A stretch of DNA of 53,358 nucleotides, taken from DYEC01 sp034434695. GTDB taxonomy: Bacteria; Chloroflexota; Anaerolineae; Anaerolineales; Anaerolineaceae. The notes under the pieces are model-generated. The model saw only the letters and a program-made list of their open reading frames with translations. It had not been told where the DNA came from and did not search any database. A program made the position numbers and the translations under genes. Location: NCBI GenBank assembly GCA_034434695.1, contig DAOTYY010000149.1, forward strand, positions 1-53,358, in the 5' to 3' direction. Positions 7,366 to 16,388 of the stretch are shown in pieces (position 1 is the first letter of the stretch; the number at the start of each line of letters is the position of its first letter).

Positions 7366-8907
7366 ATGAAGCGTGAGGTGTCACTTTTCATAAGTTTGGT
7401 CGTGCTGGTTTCGCTGTTGTTGTCAGCGTGTGCACCAGCTGTTGCGCCGACTCCAGAAGCCAAACCGGAAGAAGCCCAACAAGGCAGTGCATGGTCGCTG
7501 GCTGAAGCCGCCAAGCCCTGGAAGGGTTAGACACTGCGGCTGATCGGTGAGGCTCTGCCGCCACTGGAAGCGCTGGAACAGCTAAAACCACAGTTTGAAG
7601 AGATCACCGGCGCCAAGGTTATCATTGAGGGTTTGGGACATGAAGAGGCGGTCGAGAAAGTCACCCTGGACTTTGCCGGTCAGACGGGCGTTTATGATGT
7701 GGTGCTTCAGCCGAATCGCGCCCTGGGCAAATTGGTGAGCAATGGCTGGTTGCGTCCTATTGATGAATTCTATAACAATCCTGCCCTGCGTGACCCCAAC
7801 TTTAGCTATGAAGGGTCACTGCTCAATCAGGAATGGTTCCGTGAGACCAACATGTATCAGGATAAAGTGTATGGTTTGCCCTTCCACTTTATCAGCATGT
7901 ACCTGTGGTACCGTTATGACTGGTTTGATCATCCTGATGAGCAGGCAGCTTTCAAAGCGAAATATGGATATGATTTGCCCTCTCCGCCCATTACTTGGGA
8001 AGAATACATGGATGTGGCGAAGTTCTTCACCCGCAAGACTGGGGAAAAACTGGCAGGTGAAACACTCACCTATGATGTCTATGGTCACACCTGGGGTGGT
8101 GCTCGCCATGTGACAGCTTGGTATGACTTCTTGAATGTCATCTATTCGTATGGCGGACGAGATATCAAATTGCCCAACAACCGCGGTGACTCTTATGGAC
8201 CAGTCACAGTCAATTCTCCCGAGAATCTTGAGGCGCTCAAGTTAATCATTGAATCGCTCAAATATGCTCCGCCGGGGGTACTCAGTTCTACCTGGGATGA
8301 GAAACAGGCTGCCCAGCAATCCGGCCTGGTAGCGATGGCTATCCAGTGGGACGACGCGGCGTTTGCCGTTGAAGACCCGGAGCAATCCAAAGCCGCCGGC
8401 AAGATAGCCTACAGCGGTGTCCCCATTAAGAAAGAAAAAATGACGCAGATCGAGGGATGGGATTATCTGATCCCGAAGAGCTCTAAGAAGCCCGAGCTGG
8501 CATGGTTGTTTGTTCAGTGGGCGATGGGTAAGGATATCCAGATTGCGCAAATGAAACTGGGCGGTCAATCCGCGCTGGTGACCACCTATGAAGACCCTGA
8601 AGTAGTTGCTATTCCCTATGTGCCTGCCTCTGTATATCTAAAGACTGCTGGTAAGACCGTCTTGAAAGTCCGCAAAGTGGGTGACCCGACTGGCGGCGGT
8701 GTGCCGGAGCGCTATCTCAATGCAGTCAATCCTTTGACAGGCGATACTTCAGTCAACATTGTAGCTAAGCCCACCTTCCCTGAGGAAGAACGCATTACCG
8801 AAGCGATTATCCTGTGGGTCAATCGGGCATTGACCGGCGAGGTCACACCGGAAAAAGCGCTTGAGGAACTTGAAAAAGAGATGAATTCTATCTTGCCTAG
8901 CCAGTAA
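7366..8907 (+). pseudogene. extracellular solute-binding lipoprotein (polyol/sugar type) with in-frame TAG
   Basis: The frame from ATG 7366 (ribosome site AGGAGGAAAAG) starts with a lipoprotein signal peptide ending VSLLLSACAP and would encode 513 aa, but codon 55 is TAG (7528-7530), between KPWKG and TLRLIGEALPP. The same frame is then open for 458 codons and reads as a family-1 solute-binding protein (VYDVVLQPNRALGKLVSNGW, IEGWDYLIPKSSKKPELAWL). Neighbouring genes end in TAG (for example at 9228, 10338 and 17828), so TAG is a normal stop here. Internal initiation could give only a protein without a signal peptide. It is the receptor gene of the importer at 9019-13282. Confidence 0.85.
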
Positions 8908-8916
8908 TCCTGGCGT

Positions 8917-8957
8917 TTGGGGCGGCGGGTTGGCAGTTTGCCGCTCCCGCCGCCCAA
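8917..8957 (+). other. very stable G+C-rich intergenic hairpin
   Basis: TTGGGGCGGCGGG (8917-8929) pairs with CCCGCCGCCCAA (8946-8957) with one bulged G, and the loop contains a further GGCA/TGCC stem. There is no T-run. Lying directly after the binding-protein stop codon, it probably protects the upstream mRNA from 3' exonucleases, so that receptor mRNA exceeds that of the membrane subunits. Confidence 0.6.
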
Positions 8958-9018
8958 CTCGGGCAGGTTATAGGAGTCTTGAATTCTGTCTGAGTAGATC
9001 ATAAAAAAGGAGCAGGCG

Positions 9019-9228
9019 ATGAATATTGGCGACAAGATTACCTGGTCTTATCGAATTCTGTTTATCCTGATGCTGGTCTGGCTGCGTTTTATTGAGCAGT
9101 ACATCACCATTTGGGGGGTATGGGTGGTTTGGGCAGTCATTGCGTTTATCATCTTCTTTCAGCCGTTCAAACGGCGAAAGAAGAACAATCACAAACCGGA
9201 TATTCCGAATACCATTGACGTGAAATAG
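9019..9228 (+). CDS. small two-helix membrane protein of the importer operon
   Basis: 69 aa from ATG 9019 after AAAAAAGGAGCAGG. Two hydrophobic stretches (about residues 10-25 and 32-50) are followed by a basic tail, FKRRKKNNHK. It is placed between the binding protein and the paired ATPases. Rhizobial glycerol importers (GlpSTPQUV) include a small membrane protein, GlpU (DUF2160), and this could be its counterpart, but the sequence is too short for me to assert homology. Expressed with the ATPase at 9241 (12-base gap). Confidence 0.65.
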   Translation: MNIGDKITWSYRILFILMLVWLRFIEQYITIWGVWVVWAVIAFIIFFQPFKRRKKNNHKPDIPNTIDVK

Positions 9229-9240
9229 GAGAAGAACACG

Positions 9241-10338
9241 ATGACTACACTGAACCTGAAAAATGTCTGGAAGATTTATGAGGGAAATGTACTTGCCGTT
9301 CAAGACTTGAATATCGAAGTAAAAGACGGCGAGTTGTTTGCCCTGCTGGGCCCATCCGGCTGCGGTAAATCATCAACTCTTCGCATGATCGCTGGATTGG
9401 AGAAAATCACGCGTGGGGAAATCTGGTTTGATGATGTTCTAGTCAATGATCTGGAGCCGCGCGAACGCAATGTGGCAATGGTGTTTGAGACATACGCGCT
9501 CTATCCCTATCTGAGCGTTTATGAGAATATTGCTTTCCCCCTGCGCATACGCGGTATGAGCCGAGACGAAATAGACAAAAAAGTCCGCTGGGCGGCTGAT
9601 TTTCTAGGCATCTCCGATTTGCTGCCCATGCGTGTTAAGGGTTTAAGCGGCGGACAGATGCAGAGCGTTGGTATTGGGCGCGCCATCGTGCGTGAGCCTT
9701 CGGTTTTGTTGATGGATGAACCGATTTCGCATCTGGAAGCCCGACAGCGCGCCCGCATGCGCGAGGAGCTGGTGGACCTGCATCATCGGCTTGATACAAC
9801 GACAATCTACGTGACGCACGATCAGGTAGAAGCGATGACAATGGCACATCGTATTGCCGTCATGAATCTAGGCAAACTTCAGCAGGTTGGAACACCAACC
9901 GAGGTATATGAACGCCCGCGTACCCAATTTGTCGGGGGCTTTATCGGAGAGCCGCCGATGAACTTCGCTGACTGTGAGCTGGTACGTGAAAATGGCGAGA
10001 TGTTTGCTGTCTCTCCATCCTTCAAAATCCGGCTGTCATCTCAGGCGGCGAAGAAGCTGGAGAGCTATCAGGGGGCTCCCAAGGTTCAATTGGGTATTCG
10101 TCCAGAAAGTATCTCGGTCAGTAAGACACCGACACCAGAATCCATACAGGCTCAGGTCTATGTATTAGAGCCGCAGGGTGAGCGCACATTGCTTAGTGCA
10201 AAGTTGGCGAACGGCGAACTGTTCTTGATTGAGGTTGCTCCAGATTTTGCTGCACAGGTAGATGAGACAATCTATTTGCAATTTCGTGAACCGATTCATC
10301 TCTTTGAATCCCAAGAGGGGCTGAATCTGCTTTATTAG
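9241..10338 (+). CDS. ABC transporter ATPase, MalK/UgpC-like (first of a pair)
   Basis: 365 aa. Walker A GPSGCGKSS, signature LSGGQMQSVGIGRA, Walker B VLLMDEPISHLEA and H-loop YVTHDQVEAMTMA lie in the first ~240 residues; the remainder is an OB-fold (TOBE/MalK-type) regulatory domain. The Q-loop glutamine is Glu83 (VFETYALYP), and the D-loop is SHLEA instead of SNLDA. With the following gene it makes a pair of non-identical ATPases, as in GlpS/GlpT of glycerol importers, so a heterodimer is expected. Polyol or glycerol-like substrate by context. Confidence 0.9.
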   Translation: MTTLNLKNVWKIYEGNVLAVQDLNIEVKDGELFALLGPSGCGKSSTLRMIAGLEKITRGEIWFDDVLVNDLEPRERNVAMVFETYALYPYLSVYENIAFPLRIRGMSRDEIDKKVRWAADFLGISDLLPMRVKGLSGGQMQSVGIGRAIVREPSVLLMDEPISHLEARQRARMREELVDLHHRLDTTTIYVTHDQVEAMTMAHRIAVMNLGKLQQVGTPTEVYERPRTQFVGGFIGEPPMNFADCELVRENGEMFAVSPSFKIRLSSQAAKKLESYQGAPKVQLGIRPESISVSKTPTPESIQAQVYVLEPQGERTLLSAKLANGELFLIEVAPDFAAQVDETIYLQFREPIHLFESQEGLNLLY

Positions 10339-10360
10339 AACCTTTATTAAGGTTTTTATC
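10339..10360 (+). terminator. weak hairpin between the paired ATPase genes
   Basis: AACCTT-TATT-AAGGTT (10339-10354) followed by TTTTA. The six-pair stem is too short to stop transcription fully but could attenuate expression of the downstream genes. Confidence 0.3.
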
Positions 10361-10370
10361 AGAGGTGATC

Positions 10371-11474
10371 ATGGCAAAAATCAGCGTTCAAAATGTTTCT
10401 AAGATGTACAAAGGTGGTGAGATTCAGGCGCTGAAAGACGTGAGTTTTGAGTGCGAAGACGGCAAGTTTTTCTGTCTGCTCGGACCCGCAGGCGCTGGAA
10501 AAACTACCACGATTAAGCTCATTGCCGGAATTGAAGCAATTGATAAGGGACAGATTTTTATAGATGATCAGGATATTACTGATCTGTTACCCAAAGATCG
10601 CGATGTCGCGGTTGCGTTTGAAACATACGCGCTGTATCCGCAACGGACTGTTCGTGAGAATCTGGCATTCCCATTGCGGGCACCGATGCGCAAAGGTGGG
10701 ATGAGCGAACGGCAAATTCAGCAGCGTGTGGTAGAAATTGCCAGATTGCTGGGTATCGAAGAGCTTCTCGAGCGATTGCCTCGCCAGCTTTCCGGTGGTC
10801 AACGTCAGCGTGTTGCGCTGGGGCGCGCACTGGTGCGCAAACCCAAGGCGTATTTGCTGGATGAGCCGATTGCCCATCTGGATGCAAAATTACGCCATCG
10901 TATGCGTGGTGAACTGAAACGCATTCAACTCGAATTGGGTATTACTACCCTTTATACTACGCCCGATCAATTGGAAGCTCTTTCGCTGGCGGATTATATG
11001 GCAGTACTAAATAATGGTGTGATTGAACAGGTTGGCACTCCGGTAGAAATTTACAATCATCCGATCAATCTATTTGTTGCCCGTTTTGTGGGTGATCCTC
11101 CGATGAACGCTTTGCAATCCAAACTGGAGGGTGACGATCTGGTTTTGTTTGGACTTGCAAAACTGCCCGTAACTGCTGCGCTAAAAACCCGTCTGGTAAA
11201 TGCATTGACAGGTGATGGAGTGGTTGTTGGTATCCGCCCGAAAGATTTGGACATCGTTACGCCTGATAGCGGCGAAGCCTTGTTCAAAGGTGAGGTCAAA
11301 AATTTTCAAGTTTTGGGCGAGACCTCTATCATCACTGTGGTTATCAATGCGCATGAGCTGCGTGCCAAACTCAGTACGCAAATGGCGCCGGCGCGCGGTG
11401 AGCGTGTGGGCTTGAAATTCAGTCTAGATGACTGTCATTTCTTTGATATACATACCGAGCAGCGACTATTTTGA
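10371..11474 (+). CDS. ABC transporter ATPase, MalK/UgpC-like (second of a pair), H-loop histidine missing
   Basis: 367 aa from ATG 10371 (GAGGTGATC immediately upstream; an in-frame GTG at 10365 is less likely). Walker A is GPAGAGKTTT, the signature LSGGQRQRVALGRA and Walker B YLLDEPIAHLDA are canonical. The Q-loop carries Glu84 (AFETYALYP). The switch histidine is replaced by Pro198 (YTTPDQLEA instead of YVTHDQ), so its own catalytic site should be inactive or weak. The partner at 9241 keeps its histidine, which suggests an asymmetric heterodimer with one consensus and one degenerate ATP site. A C-terminal TOBE-like domain is present. Confidence 0.9.
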   Translation: MAKISVQNVSKMYKGGEIQALKDVSFECEDGKFFCLLGPAGAGKTTTIKLIAGIEAIDKGQIFIDDQDITDLLPKDRDVAVAFETYALYPQRTVRENLAFPLRAPMRKGGMSERQIQQRVVEIARLLGIEELLERLPRQLSGGQRQRVALGRALVRKPKAYLLDEPIAHLDAKLRHRMRGELKRIQLELGITTLYTTPDQLEALSLADYMAVLNNGVIEQVGTPVEIYNHPINLFVARFVGDPPMNALQSKLEGDDLVLFGLAKLPVTAALKTRLVNALTGDGVVVGIRPKDLDIVTPDSGEALFKGEVKNFQVLGETSIITVVINAHELRAKLSTQMAPARGERVGLKFSLDDCHFFDIHTEQRLF

Positions 11475-11519
11475 ATGGAGTGATCGCTTAATTGGTTTGG
11501 GAGAAAAGGAGCAAAGCGT

Positions 11520-12389
11520 ATGAGAAGCAGACGTTATATCTGGTGGTGGGTTCTTCCATCGGCGATTCTATTCCTAGGGATTATCCTGATCCCTTTTATT
11601 ACCGCACTGACCTACAGCTTCCGATCGTTGAGTTTCACCACCTCAACTGCCACTGGACAGTACATTGGCGTTGAGAATTATCGGCGGTTGGTATTTGATC
11701 AAGATTTCTACAACAGCTTTAAGGTGACTTTTCTGTACATGGTACCGGCAATTATTTTACAGGGTCTGTTGGGTTTGGGGATGGCGCTGCTAATTGCTGG
11801 CGCAGTTCGGCGAGCGCGCATCTTGATACCGATCATGCTTTTACCCACCCTGTTAACACCGGTGGTGATTGGCTTAATTGGGGTTTTGACGCTTAACCCG
11901 GATTTTGGCGTTATTGGTCAGCTGCTGAACCGGCTGGGGCTTGTGCAGGGCGCGGTGTTGGGTAATAATGATACAGCTTTGCTGGCAATTATTGCTGTAG
12001 ATACCTATCAATGGACACCTTTTGTGGCGGTTATCCTGACTGCCGGGTTGCTGGCGCTGCCTAAAGAGCCATATGAAGCTGCTCAGGTGGATGGTGCCAG
12101 TCGTATTCAGACATTCTTTCGGGTGACCATGCCGTTGCTCTGGCAGTATTTTGTGGTTGCTATTCTGATCCGGGTGATTGACGCATTCCGCATTTTCGAT
12201 ATTATCTGGGTTATGACCCGCGGCGGACCGGGCACGGCGACCGAAGCGGTGGCAGTGTATGCTTATCGTCACACCTTCCGTTACTGGGATCTGGGATATG
12301 GCTCGGCGTTGATCATGGTGATTTTTGTCTTTATCTCGATCCTGGTGGAATATTTGTATAAAGCGCTGCAAAAGTGGCAAACCGCTTGA
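11520..12389 (+). CDS. ABC transporter permease, MalF/UgpA type
   Basis: 289 aa with six predicted membrane helices, the first at residues ~8-30 (WVLPSAILFLGIILIPFITA). The EAA loop reads EAAQVDGASRIQTFFRVTMP and the MalF-type end motif DAFRIFDIIWVMTRGGPG follows. It starts 45 bases after the ATPase pair (ribosome site AAAAGGAGC). It pairs with the permease at 12410 as the two halves of the channel. Confidence 0.92.
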   Translation: MRSRRYIWWWVLPSAILFLGIILIPFITALTYSFRSLSFTTSTATGQYIGVENYRRLVFDQDFYNSFKVTFLYMVPAIILQGLLGLGMALLIAGAVRRARILIPIMLLPTLLTPVVIGLIGVLTLNPDFGVIGQLLNRLGLVQGAVLGNNDTALLAIIAVDTYQWTPFVAVILTAGLLALPKEPYEAAQVDGASRIQTFFRVTMPLLWQYFVVAILIRVIDAFRIFDIIWVMTRGGPGTATEAVAVYAYRHTFRYWDLGYGSALIMVIFVFISILVEYLYKALQKWQTA

Positions 12390-12409
12390 ATCGAGAAAGG
12401 AGCGATCAA

Positions 12410-13282
12410 ATGGCAAACAACTTAAATATTACTTCGGCTGCCCGCAAGCAAGCCTCTGCTCATTCCCGGCGCTTGTTAACCTGGATTTCTTATCTGCTGA
12501 CAGGGCTGCTGGTGGTGATTTTTCTTTTTCCGTGGTTGTGGGTGTTTAGTCTGGGATTTAAAACCCGGGCAGAAATTATGAGTCCCAATATTGTCTGGAT
12601 TTGGACACCGACACTAAACAACTTCATTGAGGTTCTTTTTGTCAAAGGATATTGGCGTTTGATTATTAACTCGTTAATCGTGGCGGTTTCAGCGGTGACC
12701 TTGTGCGTTGTGATTGGCGTACCAACCGCCTATGCTTTTTCGCGCTTTCCCATACCTGGTAAAGAGAGCTGGTTTTATATGATTTTGACCTTCCGGATGG
12801 CACCTGCAGTGGTATTGGCGCTGCCGTTATATGTTATCTTTGCACGAATCAAACTGCTCGGCACCTATGGCGCGCCGATTCTTGCGCACTGCACATTCAC
12901 ATTGCCTTTCGTCATCTGGCTGATGCGTAGCTTCTTTGACGATGTTCCAAAGGAAATAGATGCTGCAGCCATGACCGATGGCTATTCGCGCGCCGAGACA
13001 TTTTTTTACGCCATTTTACCTCTAGTCAAATCAGGCATTGTCGCAGTGGCGCTTTTCTCGATCATCTTTTCATGGAACGAGTTCCTTTATGGTTTGATTC
13101 TGACCAGCGATGCTACCCGTCCTGTTGCATCACAAATCCCGTCTCTGATTCGCCCGCATGGCACACTGTGGGGTGAAGTATGCGCTCTGGCGACCACGGC
13201 ATCGCTGCCGGTGGCAATCCTGATCTTTGCCCTGCAACGCCAGCTTGTGCGCGGGTTGTCTTTTGGGGCTGTCAAAGGTTAA
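12410..13282 (+). CDS. ABC transporter permease, MalG/UgpE type
   Basis: 290 aa from ATG 12410 (AAAGGAG upstream). Six helices, with the EAA loop as DAAAMTDGYSRAETFFYAIL and the MalG-type ending SWNEFLYGLILTSD. Second channel subunit of the polyol-type importer. The importer as a whole has an interrupted binding-protein gene but intact ATPases and permeases. Confidence 0.92.
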   Translation: MANNLNITSAARKQASAHSRRLLTWISYLLTGLLVVIFLFPWLWVFSLGFKTRAEIMSPNIVWIWTPTLNNFIEVLFVKGYWRLIINSLIVAVSAVTLCVVIGVPTAYAFSRFPIPGKESWFYMILTFRMAPAVVLALPLYVIFARIKLLGTYGAPILAHCTFTLPFVIWLMRSFFDDVPKEIDAAAMTDGYSRAETFFYAILPLVKSGIVAVALFSIIFSWNEFLYGLILTSDATRPVASQIPSLIRPHGTLWGEVCALATTASLPVAILIFALQRQLVRGLSFGAVKG

Positions 13283-13298
13283 AACAAGGAGCGTTGAA

Positions 13299-14003
13299 AT
13301 GAAACCAGAATTGATTGTGATGCTCACCCATCATGACACCACGGTCAAAAATGCGTATCAATTGTTTGAACAGACCAAGGATATTCCTATTAGGCACTGG
13401 GGCTTTAAGGATGTTGGACTGCCTCCGGAAGAAATGAAGCGCTTGGTTCGCTTCATGAAAGATGCCGGTAAGGTAACTTTCCTGGAAGTGGTCAGCCTCT
13501 CAGAGGAGGAAGGGCTAAGGGGAGCTAGGCTGGCAGTGGAAGCTGGTTTTGATATTCTCATGGGTACGGTGTACTTCGAGACCATTCATGCTTATTTGAA
13601 AGACAAACCCATTCACTACTACCCGTTTCCGGGTCATGTGTACGGTCATCCGTCTATTCTGGACGGGACGATCGAGGAAATTGTTGCCCATGCTCGCTAC
13701 CTGGAAGCACAGGGAGTGCAGGGGATGGACTTGCTGGCTTATCGCTATGTGGGTGATGCGCGCCAGTTGTTGAAAGAAGTGGTCAAAGCGACGCATGTGC
13801 CAATTGTTTCAGCAGGCAGCGTGGCTTCTTATCAGCGTATTGCTGAAATCTGGGAGGCGGGTGCCTGGGGGTTTACGATTGGCGGAGCATTTTTCGAGGC
13901 CAAATTCGTGCCCGGCGGCACATTCACTGAGAATGTGCAGGCAGTGTATGAGTGGCTTTCCAAAACGGAGGAGTCCGAACTCGGTCAGTATCTTTCAAGC
14001 TGA
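13299..14003 (+). CDS. TIM-barrel protein of the polyol operon, function unknown
   Basis: 234 aa from ATG 13299 (AAGGAGCGTTGAA). The pattern of short hydrophobic strands and a C-terminal phosphate-binding signature (VPIVSAGSV, then GAWGFTIGGAFF) is that of HisA/TrpF/NanE-like barrels. It lies between the permeases and the FGGY kinase, so a role as aldolase, isomerase or epimerase on the phosphorylated substrate is plausible. I do not recognise a characterised orthologue. Confidence 0.6.
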   Translation: MKPELIVMLTHHDTTVKNAYQLFEQTKDIPIRHWGFKDVGLPPEEMKRLVRFMKDAGKVTFLEVVSLSEEEGLRGARLAVEAGFDILMGTVYFETIHAYLKDKPIHYYPFPGHVYGHPSILDGTIEEIVAHARYLEAQGVQGMDLLAYRYVGDARQLLKEVVKATHVPIVSAGSVASYQRIAEIWEAGAWGFTIGGAFFEAKFVPGGTFTENVQAVYEWLSKTEESELGQYLSS

Positions 14004-14030
14004 TTACAACACATCAGGAAAAGTTAAAGA

Positions 14031-15560
14031 ATGGGTTATGTAATTGGATGTGATATTGGTTCACAGGCCGTTAAGGCAATCTTGCTGTCTGACAGGGGTG
14101 AGCTTCTGGGCGAGGCAGGCAGTTCCTACCCGATTGATTACCCTTATCCGGCATGGGCGGAGCAGGATGCCCGTTACTGGGAAACAGCGGTCATCCAGGC
14201 CGTGAATGCGCTTTTAAAGCATTGTGGTGTTGACAAGGATGCCATTGTTTCTATTGGACTGGATGCACAGGTGGATGGCTTCGTTACTGTAGATGCTTCT
14301 GGTAAGCCTCTACACCCGGCGATTATCTGGATGGACCGCCGCGCTGTGCGGGAAACAGAAGCGATTGCTAGGATGGGTGACTCGCGCCGCATTTTTGACA
14401 TCACCGGCTTGAATCTGGATGCTTATCATGTTGCCCCGAAAATTCGCTGGCTGGCTGAAAATCAGCCGCAAGTGTTTGAGCGGGCGCGGTATTTTCTAAT
14501 GCCCGGCAGTTATATTGCTTTCTGGTTGACCGGTGAGTTGGGTGTAGATTACTCCAATGCCTCTTCAATGCTCTTGATGGACATCCGCAGGCGTGAATGG
14601 TCTTCGGAACTGTGTGAGCTGTTTCAAGTACCGAAAGATTGTCTACCGCCAATTTATCCTGCCAATCATGTGTTAGGAACGTTACGACCTGTGCTGGCAG
14701 AAAGAATGGGATTATCGCCCAAAACCCGGGTTGTGCTGGGGTGTGGGGATGAACATGCCGCTTCACTCGGTGCCGGGGTGATTCATTCTGGTATGGTCTG
14801 CGATATTGCCGGTACGGCTGAACCGGTTTGTGCCGCTTCGGCTGAACCCTTCTTCGATAAGAGTGGTTTGGTAGAAACACATTGCCACGCCCATCCGGAT
14901 TTCTGGCTATTGGAAAATCCGGGTTTTGTCTCCGGCGGAAATTACCGCTGGTTTCGGGATCACTTTGGTATGGAGGAGGTGAAACAGGCGGCTGAATCGG
15001 GGCTGGATGCTTATGATTTGCTTAATGAGACGGCTGCCTCGGTGCCAGCCGGGAGCGAGGGACTGCTTTTATTGCCCTGTCTGATGGGAGCAGTAACACC
15101 AACCTGGAATGCCCATGCACGCGGCACTTTTTTGGGGTTCACGCTGACCCACCGCCGCGCTCACTTTGTACGCGCTATTTTGGAAGCTTCGGCATATGCG
15201 TTGCGAGATATTACTGATCGGATGCAGGAGATTGGACTGATCTTGAACGAAATTCGCGCTGTGGGTGGCGGGGCGCGGAGCACTCTCTGGCGCCAGATCA
15301 AGGCAGATGTCACCGGTCTGCCGGTCAGTCTGTTGAATACAGTAGAAACAACCGCTTTAGGAGCGGCGTTGCTGGCTTTGCATGGAGCAGGATTAACGGC
15401 TAGTTTGAACGAAGCGGTTGAGATGACGGTTAAAGTGGTTGAAACCCGTGAACCCAATCCGCTAACCCATGCTCAATACAATGAGTATTACCAGATTTAT
15501 CGAGCTGCATATTTCGCTTTGTTGCCGGTCTTTGAACAGGCGGCTAGGGTGTCCTCATGA
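14031..15560 (+). CDS. FGGY-family carbohydrate kinase (xylulokinase-like)
   Basis: 509 aa. The N-terminal FGGY domain begins GCDIGSQAVKAIL (phosphate-binding loop) and carries IWMDRRAVRE. The C-terminal domain has the nucleotide-site motif AVGGGARSTLWRQIKADVTG. The catalytic Asp region is CGDEHAASLGAGV; xylulokinases usually have GDNAA here, so the substrate is probably not xylulose. It phosphorylates a sugar or polyol entering through the adjacent importer. ATG 14031 has AGGAAAAG upstream. It overlaps the next gene by four bases (ATGA), indicating translational coupling. Confidence 0.88.
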   Translation: MGYVIGCDIGSQAVKAILLSDRGELLGEAGSSYPIDYPYPAWAEQDARYWETAVIQAVNALLKHCGVDKDAIVSIGLDAQVDGFVTVDASGKPLHPAIIWMDRRAVRETEAIARMGDSRRIFDITGLNLDAYHVAPKIRWLAENQPQVFERARYFLMPGSYIAFWLTGELGVDYSNASSMLLMDIRRREWSSELCELFQVPKDCLPPIYPANHVLGTLRPVLAERMGLSPKTRVVLGCGDEHAASLGAGVIHSGMVCDIAGTAEPVCAASAEPFFDKSGLVETHCHAHPDFWLLENPGFVSGGNYRWFRDHFGMEEVKQAAESGLDAYDLLNETAASVPAGSEGLLLLPCLMGAVTPTWNAHARGTFLGFTLTHRRAHFVRAILEASAYALRDITDRMQEIGLILNEIRAVGGGARSTLWRQIKADVTGLPVSLLNTVETTALGAALLALHGAGLTASLNEAVEMTVKVVETREPNPLTHAQYNEYYQIYRAAYFALLPVFEQAARVSS

Positions 15561-16366
15561 CTGATGCGCTTGCTTCTGTAACCTGTTTTTTGCTGGACAT
15601 GGATGGCACGTTTTATCTAGGCGACCGTCTGATAGACGGTGCTCTCAAGTTTGTTGAGGTGCTGAAACAACAGGGGAAAGAGTTTCTTTTTCTTACCAAT
15701 AATTCCTCGAAACATAGCCGCATGTATGCCGAAAAGATAACAGCACTTGGGTTGCCGATCAATGCCGAGCAGGTGTTTACATCTGGCGAAGCCACTGCCT
15801 TGTATCTAAAGCGTGAATACCCTGATGCTCGTTTGTATCTGGTTGGTACGCCAGCTCTGGAAGATGAATTTCGCCAGCAAGGGTTAACCCTTGTGCAGCA
15901 CAATGCTGATGTGGTGGTGTTGGGCTTTGATACAACACTGACCTATCAAAAATTGTGGACATTGTGCGATTACGTTCGTGCCGGCGTGCCCTATATTGCC
16001 ACCCATCCGGACTATAATTGCCCGACCGAAACGGGTTTTATGCCGGATATTGGTGCAATGATTGCTTTTGTCAAAGCCTCAACCAACCGCGAGCCGGATG
16101 TTGTCATTGGAAAACCAAACCGTTACATTATTGAGGAACTGGCTGGCAAGCTTCATTTGCCCCTGAACCGGTTAGCTATGATCGGTGACCGCCTATATAC
16201 GGATATTGCTCTAGGAAAGACTGCCGGCATCACAACCGTGTTGGTTCTGAGTGGTGAGACAAAGTTGGAAGATTTGGAAACATCGCCTTACCAGCCCACC
16301 TATGTTTTCAACCATCTGGGCGATGTGGCTGATTATCTGTTGAAGTTAGAAGAAGAGCCTTTTTGA
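15557..16366 (+). CDS. HAD-IIA phosphatase, NagD/AraL-like
   Basis: 269 aa. HAD motif I is LLDMDGTFYLGD, motif II FLTNNSS, motif III has the Lys of VIGKPN and motif IV GDRLYTDI; the C2-type cap lies between. Enzymes of this class remove phosphate from sugar or polyol phosphates. It is coupled to the kinase by a four-base overlap and followed by an AraM-like dehydrogenase, the same pair order as araL-araM in the Bacillus arabinose operon. A salvage or detoxifying dephosphorylation of pathway intermediates is plausible. Confidence 0.9.
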   Translation: MTDALASVTCFLLDMDGTFYLGDRLIDGALKFVEVLKQQGKEFLFLTNNSSKHSRMYAEKITALGLPINAEQVFTSGEATALYLKREYPDARLYLVGTPALEDEFRQQGLTLVQHNADVVVLGFDTTLTYQKLWTLCDYVRAGVPYIATHPDYNCPTETGFMPDIGAMIAFVKASTNREPDVVIGKPNRYIIEELAGKLHLPLNRLAMIGDRLYTDIALGKTAGITTVLVLSGETKLEDLETSPYQPTYVFNHLGDVADYLLKLEEEPF

Positions 16367-16388
16367 AACAATGAATTGGAGGTGTTCG

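Noticed and set aside
7366..8907. TAG decoded as an amino acid (recoding)
   Set aside because: Other genes in the window end in TAG (9228, 10338, 17828, 23794, 53082), and no recoding signal is seen near 7528.
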